From NCBI GenBank assembly GCA_964498075.1, contig CAZCGA010000003.1, positions 42,671 through 106,670 of the forward strand: a stretch of 64,000 nucleotides of DNA. Reading direction: 5' to 3'. Under the pieces are notes generated by a model that saw only the letters and a list, made by a program, of their open reading frames with translations, ran no database searches and was not told the DNA's origin. Made by a program: the position numbers and the translations under genes. Origin of the DNA: CAZCGA01 sp964498075. GTDB taxonomy: Bacteria > Desulfobacterota > Binatia > HRBIN30. Below are positions 8,592-16,850 of this stretch, piece by piece. Numbering within the stretch: the stretch's first letter is position 1; the number at the start of each line of letters is the position of its first letter.

Positions 8592-9593
8592 TCAGCCAGC
8601 CGGCGTCGCTTGTCCAGACGCGATATCTCGTCGCACCAGGTTGAGATCCGCGTCCACCATCAGCTCGATCAGCTGACGAAAGCCCACGGTCGGTTCCCAT
8701 CCGAGGTGGGCGCGCGCTTTGGTGGAGTCGCCGACGAGCTGATCCACTTCTGCCGGCCGCAGCAGCAGCGGATCTTCACGTACGTGCTGGCGCCAATCGA
8801 GGCCGGCGTGTGCAAACGCGACGGCGGCGACTTCCTCCACGCTATGTTGCTCGCCCGTGGCGATGACGTAGTCGTCGGGTTGGTCCTGCTGCAGGATCAG
8901 CCACATGGCCCGCACGTAATCCTTGGCGTAGCCCCAATCGCGTCGTGCCGCCAAGTTGCCGAGGCGCAGCTGCTGGGACAGGCCGAGCTTGATGCGCGCC
9001 ACGCCGTCGGTAATCCGGCGAGTCACGAACTCCTTACCGCGCCGCGGCGACTCGTGATTGAAGAGGATGCCGGCGCACGCGAACAACCCGTAGCTTTCGC
9101 GGTAGTTGACGGTGATGTAGTGCCCGTACACCTTGGCGACGCCGTACGGGCTGCGTGGATAGAACGGCGTGCGCTCGTTCTGCGGCACCTCGCGTACCTT
9201 GCCGAACATCTCACTCGACGAGGCCTGGTAGAAGCGGATCGTGCGGTCCACGAGCCGAATGGCTTCGAGGCAGCGCGTCACGGCCACGGCGTTGAATTCT
9301 GCCGTCAGCATGGGTTGGTCCCACGAGGTCGGGACGAAGGATTGTGCGGCCAAGTTGTAGACCTCGTGCGGTCGAATGCGTTGCAACAGCGTGATGAGCG
9401 ACAGCTGATCCAGCAGGTCCGCCTGCACCAGCTCGATCGCGCCGCGCAGGTGCTCGACGCGCGCGAAGTTCTCGGTGCTGGAGCGCCGCACCATGCCGAA
9501 CACCTCGTAGCCCTGCTCTACTAGCAACTCCGCCAGGTAGGAACCGTCCTGGCCGGTGACGCCGGTGATCAGGGCGCGACGTTTCGCGCTCAT
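8592..9593 (-). CDS. gmd: GDP-mannose 4,6-dehydratase
   Basis: Extended SDR of 333 residues converting GDP-D-mannose to GDP-4-keto-6-deoxy-D-mannose. Hallmarks: GVTGQDGSYLAELL with the Gly-rich loop at the N-terminus, RRSS near residue 38 (NADP phosphate contact), ASSSEMFG, and SPYGVAK with the catalytic Tyr/Lys. Start ATG at 9593 overlaps the stop of the upstream cupin gene by four bases, indicating translational coupling. Confidence 0.93.
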   Translation of the reverse strand: MSAKRRALITGVTGQDGSYLAELLVEQGYEVFGMVRRSSTENFARVEHLRGAIELVQADLLDQLSLITLLQRIRPHEVYNLAAQSFVPTSWDQPMLTAEFNAVAVTRCLEAIRLVDRTIRFYQASSSEMFGKVREVPQNERTPFYPRSPYGVAKVYGHYITVNYRESYGLFACAGILFNHESPRRGKEFVTRRITDGVARIKLGLSQQLRLGNLAARRDWGYAKDYVRAMWLILQQDQPDDYVIATGEQHSVEEVAAVAFAHAGLDWRQHVREDPLLLRPAEVDQLVGDSTKARAHLGWEPTVGFRQLIELMVDADLNLVRRDIASGQATPAG

Positions 9594-9967
9594 GGTTTGC
9601 CCGTCCGCCCGTAGCGGTCCTCCAGTCGCACCACGTCGTCCAACTCGGGCGTCGAGGCCTCGAGCACGTCACAGGTCTCGATGGCGGTCAGCCGGTGCCG
9701 CATGCCGGGCGGGATGTGGAAGCTCTCGCCGCGGCGCAGGCGCAGGATCTGCCGAGGGCCGTCGGGCGTGGCGACCTCGAGCTCGAGCTCTCCGGCCAGC
9801 AGATGAATGATCTCGTCCTTCTGCCGGTGGTACTGGTAGCTCAGCTGCCCGGCGCGCTCGATGTGCAGCGTCTTCCCCACGAAGCGATGGTTCTCCGCCC
9901 AGATGAACTCGTAGCCCCACGGTTTCTCGACGCGCCGGCCGACGAACGGTGTTCCGACGGTCTTCAT
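9590..9967 (-). CDS. cupin protein, mannose-6-phosphate isomerase type II C-terminal domain-like
   Basis: Single cupin domain of 125 residues. GWEKPWGYEFIW-like opening, metal-binding motif HRQKDEIIHLLAGELELEV and a second motif GESFHIPPGMRH are those of the C-terminal half of bifunctional mannose-1-phosphate guanylyltransferase/isomerases. In the gmd operon it could supply mannose phosphate or act as a sugar 3,5-isomerase; no nucleotidyltransferase domain is present. The ATG at 9967 (MKTVGTPFVG) overlaps the 3' end of the upstream phosphoribosyltransferase gene by four bases, which supports this start over one 39 bases earlier. Confidence 0.78.
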   Translation of the reverse strand: MKTVGTPFVGRRVEKPWGYEFIWAENHRFVGKTLHIERAGQLSYQYHRQKDEIIHLLAGELELEVATPDGPRQILRLRRGESFHIPPGMRHRLTAIETCDVLEASTPELDDVVRLEDRYGRTGKP

Positions 9968-10865
9968 GGCTTCCAGTACAACAGCACCGCCGCGGTGGCG
10001 ATCCACAGCAACACGTCAACCAGGAGCGGCTGATCACGCAGCAGCAGCTGGGTTGGGTTGCCGCCTTCCTCGCGCTGGTGGACCAGGTACAGATAGCGGA
10101 AGATGCCGAACAGCACGAACGGGATCGTGAGGTAGAGCTTCTCAGTTCCCAGCTTCTCGCGCACCTCGGGTGATACCGTGTAGATCGCGTACGCCACGAC
10201 GGTTGAGGCGGTGACGACGGCGATCATCTGGTCGAGGAAGTATGGGCTGTACTCCTTGAGGCTGGTGCGATGGTCGGTCGCCCGCGCCTCAAGCAGAATC
10301 AGCTCGTGGCGCCGCTTCGAAAAACCCAGGAAGAGCGCCAGCATAAAAGTGCAAATGATCAACCATGGCGAAACCGGAACGGCGATTACGACGCCACCGG
10401 CGACGGCACGAATGACGAACCCGGCAGCGATGGCCATGACGTCGAGAATCACGATTTCCTTGAGCCAGAACGTGTAGCCGATCTGTAAGGCGAAATAGAG
10501 GCACATGAGGATCGCAAAGCCCAGGTTGAGCGCCACGGCACCGGCAACGCCGGCGGTGGTAAGTCCGATCGCCAGAACCGTCGCCGTGCTGCGGCGGACG
10601 CGTCCGGACGGCAACGGGCGCAGCGCTCGCAATCGCGCAGGTCGTTCATCACGTAGGCGCCGCTGGCGATCGCGCAGAACGCCAGGAAGCCGAGGCAGAC
10701 CGTGATGACGTCGCCGATGTTGAACAGGTGCTTGGCGAAGATCAGCGCGGCGAACAGGACGGTATTCTTGCTCCACTGTGTCGGCCGGAGCAGCTGCACG
10801 AGATCGCGCACCGACGAGGTGTGGGCGCGTGGCAGCGCGGCGACGCGGGCTTCAGCAGGATTCAT
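9964..10865 (-). pseudogene. UbiA-family decaprenyl-phosphate phosphoribosyltransferase, frame broken
   Basis: Two frames carry one membrane protein. The first (from ATG 10865) runs MNPAEARV, LLRPTQWSKNTVLFAALIFA, then AYVMNDLRDCE near 10640; the second continues near 10630 with LRPLPSGRV and membrane helices to a normal end LLYWKP. Family members read NDxRDxExDRxHPxKRxRPxxSG here; in this sequence the stretch DRxHPxK is missing and the frame shifts, as if about 25 bases were lost. The third Asp of the first Asp-rich motif is therefore absent. The enzyme would move ribose phosphate from PRPP to a polyprenyl phosphate. Either a real inactivating deletion or an assembly/sequencing error; the rest is well preserved, which favours a recent event or an error. 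Confidence 0.72.
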
Positions 10866-10898
10866 CGCGACAATCCCGTCAGCCAACGCGGTGTCGGC

Positions 10899-11735
10899 TC
10901 AGGCCGTGATCGTCGCCGCCGCAGCGGAAATGGTGATCTCACCTCGCTCCTTTGTCCTCGCTTGCACGATAAGCTCTGTCGGGCTGATTTTCCACATCTC
11001 GGTGACGATTGTCTCGCCGGGGAATACGACCCCCGTGAAGCGCATCTCGAGGGCCTTCAAGCGCGCCGGGTCGTTGCCGCAAAAGCTCTGCAGCACGGCT
11101 CGGCCGACATGTCCGAAGGTGCACAGTCCGTGCAGGATCGGACGATCGTAGCCCGCCATCTTGGCGAAGTCGGGATCGGCGTGGAGCGGGTTCATGTCGC
11201 CGGAGAGCCGATAGAGCAGCGCCTGCTGGGGTAGTGTGGCCATCTCGACCACCGCCTCGGGCCTTCGTTCCGGCGGAACGTTCTTCGGTCCGCTCGGTCC
11301 GCGGTCGCCGCCGAATCCGCCTTCCCCACGGGCGAACGCGCCGAACGTGTTCTTGAAGAGTTGCCTGCCGCTCGCGTCGACCGTTTCGGCGTCGACCACG
11401 ACCAGCGCGCCCTTCCCTTTGTCGTAGATGGCTCGGATCGTGGGTGTGGTCGTGAGCGTGCCGCTGGGAGGAATCGGGCCATGCAGCTCGATCCGTTGTT
11501 CGCCGTGCAAGACCATCATCGGGTTGACCGACATCGCCGAGCCCATGGCGAACAACGCGGGGAACGCCGGGATGACGCCAAAGGTGGGCAGCACCTTGAG
11601 ATCGCGCTCGTAGGTGAACTGCAGCTCATTCGTACCGGCGCCGATACCCAGCGCGTAGAGCATGACGTCGCGCTCGGTGTAGGTAAACGTACTCGATGGA
11701 AGCCGCTTGCCGACGGCGCTCAGATCTACGGGCAT
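10899..11735 (-). CDS. MaoC-type double hot-dog enoyl-CoA hydratase 2
   Basis: Protein of 278 residues with two hot-dog halves. The C-terminal half has the hydratase-2 motif YRLSGDMNPLHADPDFA followed by RPILHGLCTFG, giving the catalytic Asp/His pair; the N-terminal half (FTYTERDVMLYALGIG) is the degenerate partner. It hydrates 2-enoyl-CoA to (R)-3-hydroxyacyl-CoA, as in peroxisomal or steroid side-chain beta-oxidation. It lies alone on the minus strand, 33 bases downstream-side of the UbiA gene start, divergent from the ketopantoate-reductase-like gene. Confidence 0.88.
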   Translation of the reverse strand: MPVDLSAVGKRLPSSTFTYTERDVMLYALGIGAGTNELQFTYERDLKVLPTFGVIPAFPALFAMGSAMSVNPMMVLHGEQRIELHGPIPPSGTLTTTPTIRAIYDKGKGALVVVDAETVDASGRQLFKNTFGAFARGEGGFGGDRGPSGPKNVPPERRPEAVVEMATLPQQALLYRLSGDMNPLHADPDFAKMAGYDRPILHGLCTFGHVGRAVLQSFCGNDPARLKALEMRFTGVVFPGETIVTEMWKISPTELIVQARTKERGEITISAAAATITA

Positions 11736-11897
11736 ATCCGTATCCCTCCTCGCTCTACCAGCTCTTCAGCATGAGGCGGCAAACGAATCAAGCGGAAGAT
11801 GACCGCGGCAGGCTTGCGGCGCGGCGTTCGCCCCGGGCACCTTGCGCCCGGCGGATGTGCGGGGCATGATGCGGGGGCCCGACGGATGGGTGTGGCG

Positions 11898-13007
11898 ATG
11901 ACCAAGCCGAGAATTCTTTCCATGGGTTGCGGTGGCATCGGCGGCATTCTGGCCGCCAAGCTCATCGAGTGCGATCACGACTTGCTGGCCGTGACGCACA
12001 ATCCGGCCATCGCAAACGCCATCAATGCGCGCGGCTTCATTCTCCGCGACGAGCATGGTCAGCAAACCGTGGCGGGCCACACCACGCCGACGATTCCCGC
12101 TACAGCTGGGCAGTTTGACTTCATCTTCCTCGTCACGCAACCGCCGCAGGTCGAAGAGGCGGCGCGGGCGGCCTTACCATACCTTGCCCCGGACGGCGCC
12201 ATGGTCTGCTTTCAGAACGGGCTGTGCGAGCAGCGCATTGCCGCGATCGCCGGCGCACACCGCACCATCGGCGCCATCGTGGCCTGGGGTGGATCGATGC
12301 TAGAACCCGGCGTGTACGAGCGCACCTCCGAGGGCGGCTTCGTGATCGGCCGTCTGGAGGGCGCGCAGGACCCGCGACTCGATGTCTTGCGCACCGTCTT
12401 GGAACCGGCCGGGTCGGTTGACGTGACTGCAAACCTTCGGGGTGCACGGTGGAGCAAGTTGGCCATCAACTGTGCCATCAGCGCGCTCGGCACCATCGGG
12501 GGAGACCGACTCGGCGCCTTGATCCGATATCGTTTCGTGCGCCGGCTCGCACTGGAAGTCATGACGGAAGCGGTCGCGGTCGCTCGTGCCCGCGGCGTGA
12601 GGCTGGAGAAGATTGCCGGAACCGTGGATCCCGACTGGGTGGCGTTGACGGAGAGCGAGCGGGCGGTCTCGGGCTCGGCGACGCTGCTGGCCAAGCACGC
12701 GTTGCTGCTCGCCGTGGGGGCAAAGTTCCGACGTCTCCGGTCCTCTATGCTCATTGCGATCGAACGGGGTCGTGAACCCGCCGTGGACTTCCTCAACGGT
12801 GAAGTCGTCTGGCGCGGGCAACGGCTCAGCATCCCCACACCGCTCAATGCACGCATCGTGGAGACGATCCACAAGATTGCGGCGGGCAGGCTCCGCTCGG
12901 GCGTACCCTTGCTGCGGCACCTCTACGCGGAGACGCGCGATCCAGTCGGTCCGCCCGCGCAGCCTCCCGCTGACGGCCCCCGCCTTGCGGCCGGCGCCCC
13001 GCCCTGA
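11898..13007 (+). CDS. ketopantoate reductase (ApbA/PanE)-like protein
   Basis: Protein of 369 residues. N-terminal Rossmann fold with MGCGGIGG and a later FQNGL motif; C-terminal helical domain with the lysine in the GARWSKLAINCAISALG segment and the family ending GEVVWRGQRLSIPTPLNARIVETIHKI. Family members reduce 2-dehydropantoate to pantoate with NADPH, but many paralogues act on other 2-oxo acids, and the protein is longer than usual PanE (about 300), with a Pro-rich tail. The ATG at 11898 is used because the Rossmann strand follows at once; ATG 11886 is an alternative. Confidence 0.8.
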   Translation: MTKPRILSMGCGGIGGILAAKLIECDHDLLAVTHNPAIANAINARGFILRDEHGQQTVAGHTTPTIPATAGQFDFIFLVTQPPQVEEAARAALPYLAPDGAMVCFQNGLCEQRIAAIAGAHRTIGAIVAWGGSMLEPGVYERTSEGGFVIGRLEGAQDPRLDVLRTVLEPAGSVDVTANLRGARWSKLAINCAISALGTIGGDRLGALIRYRFVRRLALEVMTEAVAVARARGVRLEKIAGTVDPDWVALTESERAVSGSATLLAKHALLLAVGAKFRRLRSSMLIAIERGREPAVDFLNGEVVWRGQRLSIPTPLNARIVETIHKIAAGRLRSGVPLLRHLYAETRDPVGPPAQPPADGPRLAAGAPP

Positions 13008-13292
13008 CGTTCGCTCGAAACCGACGGTCGTTGTGACGAGACTGTGCAGCGGTGACGTCGTGGCGACGCCTGGCGCGGGGCTCTGAGCCCTGCGAGGCCT
13101 GCAACGCCGTACGGGCGCGCTTGGTCCGTCTTTCGCACGAACGCGCCGGATTCACCGAATCAGCATTGAATGCGCCCATCATCCTTGACGTCTGTTTGCA
13201 CAGTCTAAGAGAGTTCCGAACGTGAGCGCCGCACGCTTCCCCCTGTGAATCGCCGGGGATCATCCGAAGAACCGAGAAACGGGAGGCACCTG

Positions 13293-13709
13293 ATGAAGGA
13301 CACCGTGTTGATTGTCGATGACGATGTGAATGCGCGCATCATTGCAGAGACCCTCCTGCAGACGCGCGGCTTGCGCGTACGGTCGGCGCTCGACGGGCTC
13401 GACGCGTGCGAAATCATCAGCCGTGAAGGTGCGGCTGTGGTGGTCTTGGACCTGGAACTATCGGGGATGAACGGCTGGGAAGTCATCCGCCGGCTGCGCG
13501 GTCGGTTCGAAGCCATGAGGCCGCGAACGTCCCCTCGCATCGTGGTCACGAGCAACCGCACGGAACCGGAGATTCAGCGCTTCGCTCTCCGCTTGGGAGC
13601 GGACGCGTTCCTGCGCAAACCGGTCGTGCCGGTGCAACTCATTACGACCGTGGAGCAGCTGATGGCAGCAGGAGCGCCGCCGTTTGCTCGGGAGGCGAGC
13701 GCACCATGA
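13293..13709 (+). CDS. single-domain response regulator (receiver only)
   Basis: CheY-like receiver of 138 residues. VDDD near residue 8 is the acidic pocket, the phosphoacceptor Asp is in VVVLDLELSG, the switch Thr in IVVTSN and the conserved Lys in FLRKPV. No output domain, so it acts through a protein partner. Start ATG at 13293 is set by a GGGAGG ribosome site at 13281-13286. No histidine kinase is nearby; the Crp/Fnr gene follows 192 bases downstream. Confidence 0.88.
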   Translation: MKDTVLIVDDDVNARIIAETLLQTRGLRVRSALDGLDACEIISREGAAVVVLDLELSGMNGWEVIRRLRGRFEAMRPRTSPRIVVTSNRTEPEIQRFALRLGADAFLRKPVVPVQLITTVEQLMAAGAPPFAREASAP

Positions 13710-13901
13710 GCACCCGCCCCACCGACCCGGCGTCGCCGCCCGTCGCATCCACTCCACGCTGCAGAAAAACATAAGAACGGCCTGTCACAAAGGACGCAGC
13801 GCGAGCGCGCCGCGTCGACGCGGCTCCTCATCTTGACTCGCCGTGCGATCCGTGAAACCCATCACCTAGAAGCGGCCCCGAGCCGTCGGAGCTGAGTCTT
13901 G

Positions 13902-14660
13902 GTGTTGACGATCCCCAAAGAGCAGTTGCGCATGTTGCTGACCGATGTCGGCCGCCGCATGGGTTTGACCTCGACGGCCGTGGACCAGCTGGTGCGCAGC
14001 GCGCAGCTGGCCCGATGGAGCAAAGGACAGACGATCTTCGGTCCGGAAGACCGAGCCGACTTCGTGAACTTTCTTGTGGCTGGTGTGGTGAAGGTCAGCT
14101 GCCCGTCGGGCGCCGGGACAGTGTGCGTGCAGTTGATTCGCCCCGGACAGTTCTTCGGTTTGAACTGGTACGTCGACAAGGGGCAGCCGCGGCTCTTCTC
14201 CGCGACCGCATTCACCGACGCCACCGTCGCGATCATCACCACCGAGATGATGGCGGAGCTGATCAAGTCTTCGCCACCTCCCGGCGTGCTCCAGATCGTT
14301 TCGTTCAGCTGGCGCGTCTTGAGCCGTCTGCTGTACGAGAAGTGTTGCCTTTTGGGCCTACGTCTGGAGGACCGCTTGATTCACGAGCTTGGGGTCTTGG
14401 CACGCGACTTTGGGCGAGATGCTGCCCCAGGACGGCTGATCGACCTGCCCCTGACCCATGCGGATCTTGCGGAGTTCGCGATCGCGTCGCGGGCGAACGT
14501 CGCCCGCGTCATGAAGCGCTTCGAGCGCGAGGGCCTGCTGAGCAAGGACGGGCGGAAGATCATCCTCACCGCACGCTTCTACGATCAGCGCTACAACGTC
14601 CGCGTCAAGGAGGTCCTCCGTGGCGACCTCCTGCGCGTGCCGCAGCGCAGCATCGCGTAG
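13902..14660 (+). CDS. Crp/Fnr-family transcription regulator
   Basis: Protein of 252 residues: N-terminal cyclic-nucleotide-binding-type beta roll (about 35-130), a dimerisation helix, and a winged helix-turn-helix with LTHADLAEFAIASRANVARVMKRFEREGLL. No FNR-type Cys cluster and no clear cAMP-binding Arg/Glu motif is visible; a CC pair occurs in the hinge helix (EKCCLLG). Effector unknown. No ATG is available at the N-terminus: GTG 13902 is used, with TTG 13899 or 13905 as alternatives. Confidence 0.85.
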   Translation: MLTIPKEQLRMLLTDVGRRMGLTSTAVDQLVRSAQLARWSKGQTIFGPEDRADFVNFLVAGVVKVSCPSGAGTVCVQLIRPGQFFGLNWYVDKGQPRLFSATAFTDATVAIITTEMMAELIKSSPPPGVLQIVSFSWRVLSRLLYEKCCLLGLRLEDRLIHELGVLARDFGRDAAPGRLIDLPLTHADLAEFAIASRANVARVMKRFEREGLLSKDGRKIILTARFYDQRYNVRVKEVLRGDLLRVPQRSIA

Positions 14661-14765
14661 ACGCGTGGGCAGTACTGCGCAACACAGCAAATCCCACCTG
14701 CAGTGTGCCGAACGGCACACCCGCATCTGTCATCAGGTGCTCCGGCTTCGTACACTCGCGGCACG

Positions 14766-15155
14766 ATGCGCAAAGACACGGAACGAATCGACGCAGAGGT
14801 CGACGAGTACCTGTGGCCGCTGACTGGAACGGTCACCCAGGTCGACTGGTCGTCTCTGGCGGAGGAGCTGCACATCCGAGAGCGGCTGGCAGAGATCATG
14901 ACTCACGTCAACGACATGCATCTCCAACCTCGAATCAGACAGTTGGGCGTGCGGTCGTCTACGGAGCGGGTCCGAGCAGCCACCGAGGCGATCCTCGCGG
15001 GACCTCCCAGCGGCCCACCGTGGGCGCAACGGTTGCGGGAGCCGGTACCGCGGGCCCTGCGTGAGGAGTGGGACGAGCTGGCGCGGCGCTTGTTTGCGCT
15101 GAATCGAGCCCGGAGTCGGCCGTCGGAAGCCAAAGACTGGCAACGCTTGGAGTAA
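14766..15155 (+). CDS. hypothetical protein, helical
   Basis: Protein of 129 residues I do not recognise. It is highly charged and probably mostly alpha-helical (MRKDTERIDAEVDEYLW, then an Arg/Glu-rich C-terminus), with no signal peptide or membrane segment. The ATG at 14766 is preferred to the one at 14703 because the extra 21 residues look random. Unlinked in function to its neighbours as far as can be seen. Confidence 0.5.
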   Translation: MRKDTERIDAEVDEYLWPLTGTVTQVDWSSLAEELHIRERLAEIMTHVNDMHLQPRIRQLGVRSSTERVRAATEAILAGPPSGPPWAQRLREPVPRALREEWDELARRLFALNRARSRPSEAKDWQRLE

Positions 15156-15281
15156 CTGGATCGATTGCCCTGATTCGCCCCGCTCGGATCGCTGCCGCTG
15201 CAGCGGCACCTTTCGCAGATTCCGACAACTGGATTCCCGGATATTCCTTCTATACAGTGCTGCCCTCATGGCGGTGCCGCG

Positions 15282-15983
15282 GTGGAATGGCTCCACATAA
15301 CGCTGAAGATCTATGCGAAGGTGTTTACCCGAGCGGGAACGCTCGCGGCGAAGAACTGGCTGGTGCTCGGCAGCGTGTTTGTCTACTCGGCAATCATGTC
15401 GGTCACAGCCGGCGTAGCGGTGTTTCTCGGCATCATTGGCGGGTTTGTGTTGAGTCTGCTGTGGGCCGCATGCGTCGGCTCGTTTCTCTATTTGGTGGAG
15501 ATGATCGTCCGCACATCGAAGGTAACCCTCGACGATTTCCGTCGCAGCTTCGGCATGTATCTGTGGGATGTCGTGGGGATCACCTTTCTGTTTTGGGTGT
15601 TCTTCACCGTCGCAACGCCGGCACTCTTGCAGATCCCGCGGGGCTACCTGATCCTGCTGTTCGCGCGCATCGTGATCTTCGTCGTGTTCAACGCCGTACC
15701 GGAGTTGATCTACATGGGTCACCACTCCTCGCTTGCGCTCCTCTCGGAGAGCTACGCGTTCGTCGCCACGAACTGGATTGAGTGGTTTCCGGCCAACGTT
15801 GTTGCGGCGGGCCTGCTGTATGCGGTTGCGTCGATACCAGTCGGCGGCTTCGGCGTGTACCTCCAAACCGGGCTGCTGGGATTGCTGGTTTACTTCACGA
15901 TGGTGATGCGCGGCCTGCTGTTCATCGAGCTCCACGGTTCCACACAGCGCAGCCGCGCCTTCAAGTACCGTATGGAAGGGTAG
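15282..15983 (+). CDS. integral membrane protein of unknown function
   Basis: Protein of 233 residues with about six hydrophobic segments (near residues 26-48, 50-72, 95-115, 120-140, 165-190, 192-212). It starts with GTG at 15282 (MEWLHITLKIYAKVF); no other start keeps this N-terminus. Resembles general multi-pass envelope proteins but carries no motif I can assign. Followed by a strong hairpin at 16007-16034. Confidence 0.65.
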   Translation: MEWLHITLKIYAKVFTRAGTLAAKNWLVLGSVFVYSAIMSVTAGVAVFLGIIGGFVLSLLWAACVGSFLYLVEMIVRTSKVTLDDFRRSFGMYLWDVVGITFLFWVFFTVATPALLQIPRGYLILLFARIVIFVVFNAVPELIYMGHHSSLALLSESYAFVATNWIEWFPANVVAAGLLYAVASIPVGGFGVYLQTGLLGLLVYFTMVMRGLLFIELHGSTQRSRAFKYRMEG

Positions 15984-16006
15984 CGGACGGTCTCATCCCC
16001 CTTGCG

Positions 16007-16034
16007 GGGGGAAGGGCCTGATTGCCCTTCCCCC
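16007..16034. terminator. bidirectional intrinsic terminator-like hairpin
   Basis: Perfect 11-bp arms GGGGGAAGGGC (16007-16017) and GCCCTTCCCCC (16024-16034) with a six-base loop, placed between two convergent genes (ending at 15983 and 16057). There is no long T-tract on either side. Confidence 0.6.
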
Positions 16035-16056
16035 TCTTGCGTTTCGGGAGCGCCCG

Positions 16057-16266
16057 TCAGGCGGCGCGCCGCCGCAATTCCTTCCCACCTTCGATGACGC
16101 GCAGCTGTGGCGTTTCGGGTAGGGTCGCGCCGCCGCTCAGCGCGTGACGTACGGCCAGGACCACGGGGGTCAACGCGACCACCAACATGGTGAGAAAGGC
16201 AGTACCGCTGGCGACGCTGAACTCCACGCTCGCGGGCACAGGCGCTGCATAGATGAACCATTCCAT
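16057..16266 (-). CDS. small single-span membrane protein
   Basis: Protein of 69 residues: a short N-terminal part (MEWFIYAAPVPASVEFS), one hydrophobic helix (about 20-44, ending VVLAVRH) and a basic C-terminus GGKELRRRAA, so the N-terminus probably faces out. The ATG at 16266 has a textbook GGAGGT ribosome site eight bases upstream, which rules out the start 24 bases earlier. It follows the XRE regulator gene on the same strand after a 121-base spacer with three hairpins. Function unknown. Confidence 0.6.
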   Translation of the reverse strand: MEWFIYAAPVPASVEFSVASGTAFLTMLVVALTPVVLAVRHALSGGATLPETPQLRVIEGGKELRRRAA

Positions 16267-16286
16267 TCGACACCTCCGTTTCTCAC

Positions 16287-16380
16287 GCACTTCCCCGCTC
16301 GCGCACGGGTATCGCGCGTGTGGGAAGTGCTCTAGGGCGCCCGTCCTCCCCGAGGGGGGGACACCAGCGGGTACACCCGC
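16287..16380. other. hairpin-rich spacer between the XRE gene and the small membrane protein gene
   Basis: Three consecutive inverted repeats: GCACTTCCC 16287-16295 with GGGAAGTGC 16322-16330; GTCCTCCC with GGGGGGAC around 16343-16362 (very short loop); and GCGGGT 16367-16372 with ACCCGC 16375-16380. The spacer could fold into a processing, termination or stability element between the two minus-strand genes. Confidence 0.5.
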
Positions 16381-16387
16381 ATAGTCC

Positions 16388-16663
16388 TCAGTGGGTCACG
16401 GCAACGCTGGTGCCGTTACCGTTACGGCCCGCCTCGACCATCAAGCCGACGTTGCCAGCGCCGTCGGGTCCGAGGAACCACTCCATCGGCCGGCCGGTAT
16501 ACCGGGCAATTCGGAAGAGCACCTCGGTCGAGGGAACCCTTCCGTTCAGGTAGTTGTAGAGAGCCGACAGGCTGACGCCGATCTCGTAGGCGAATGCCTT
16601 GGGCTCGTCGGCCACCACCTCCCGCAGCCGCTGCGCCACCAACTGTGCATCGATCCGACCCAT
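16388..16663 (-). CDS. XRE-type helix-turn-helix regulator
   Basis: Protein of 91 residues. The DNA-binding region FAYEIGVSLSALYNYLNGRVPSTEVLFRIA-type segment (about 24-54) has the Cro/CI pattern of a first helix, a turn and a recognition helix, followed by YTGRPMEWFL and a Gly/Asn-rich tail. The ATG at 16663 is preceded by GGAGAGGAGGG. Upstream in the leader lies an attenuator-like structure (16754-16850) with a short ORF, suggesting that this regulator is controlled at transcription elongation. Confidence 0.78.
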   Translation of the reverse strand: MGRIDAQLVAQRLREVVADEPKAFAYEIGVSLSALYNYLNGRVPSTEVLFRIARYTGRPMEWFLGPDGAGNVGLMVEAGRNGNGTSVAVTH

Positions 16664-16753
16664 CGCTGTTTCCCTCCTCTCCGGATCGTTTCACGGACCG
16701 TGGACTCAATCTCGGTCCGCCCGCCTCCGCCCCATGCGGAGGCTTCAAGTGAT

Positions 16754-16790
16754 AAAAAAAAGGCCACCGAACTTTCGTCCGGTGGCCTTT
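16754..16790 (-). terminator. strong intrinsic terminator upstream of the XRE gene
   Basis: Read leftward, the RNA forms a 14-bp stem (arms from 16790-16777 and 16772-16759, one G-U pair) closed by a GAAA tetraloop, followed by an eight-U tract from the A-run at 16754-16761. It lies 90 bases upstream of the XRE start and 27 bases after the stop of the short ORF. Confidence 0.85.
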
Positions 16791-16850
16791 GTATCCTCAA
16801 GGGGTTTATCGTTCGCTTACGGATTTCCCTCCCTTGGAAGGCCACCGGAC
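16754..16850 (-). promoter_or_regulatory. candidate transcription attenuator (antiterminator/terminator pair)
   Basis: Three segments are present in the leftward RNA. Segment 1 (16850-16838, GUCCGGUGGCCUU) is perfectly complementary over 13 bases to segment 2 (AAGGCCACCGGAC, within 16790-16777). Segment 2 also pairs with segment 3 (16772-16759) to make the terminator. Pairing 1-2 would prevent 2-3. Segment 1 lies inside the codons of the short ORF just after its only Trp codon, so a ribosome on the ORF would block the antiterminator. Mechanism is inferred from pairing only. Confidence 0.55.

Noticed and set aside
7452..9524. Open frame of 690 codons on the plus strand
   Set aside because: It lies opposite gmd and rmd, is rich in His/Arg/Ala/Gly and matches no family; it is a high-GC shadow of the real minus-strand genes.
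13078..13090. GGGCTCTGAGCCC palindrome after the ketopantoate-reductase-like gene
   Set aside because: The loop would be one base and there is no T-tract, so it cannot act as a terminator as it stands.
13195..13221. TTGACG followed by TAAGAG as a promoter for the receiver gene
   Set aside because: Spacing is 15 bases and the -10 box is poor; too weak to report.
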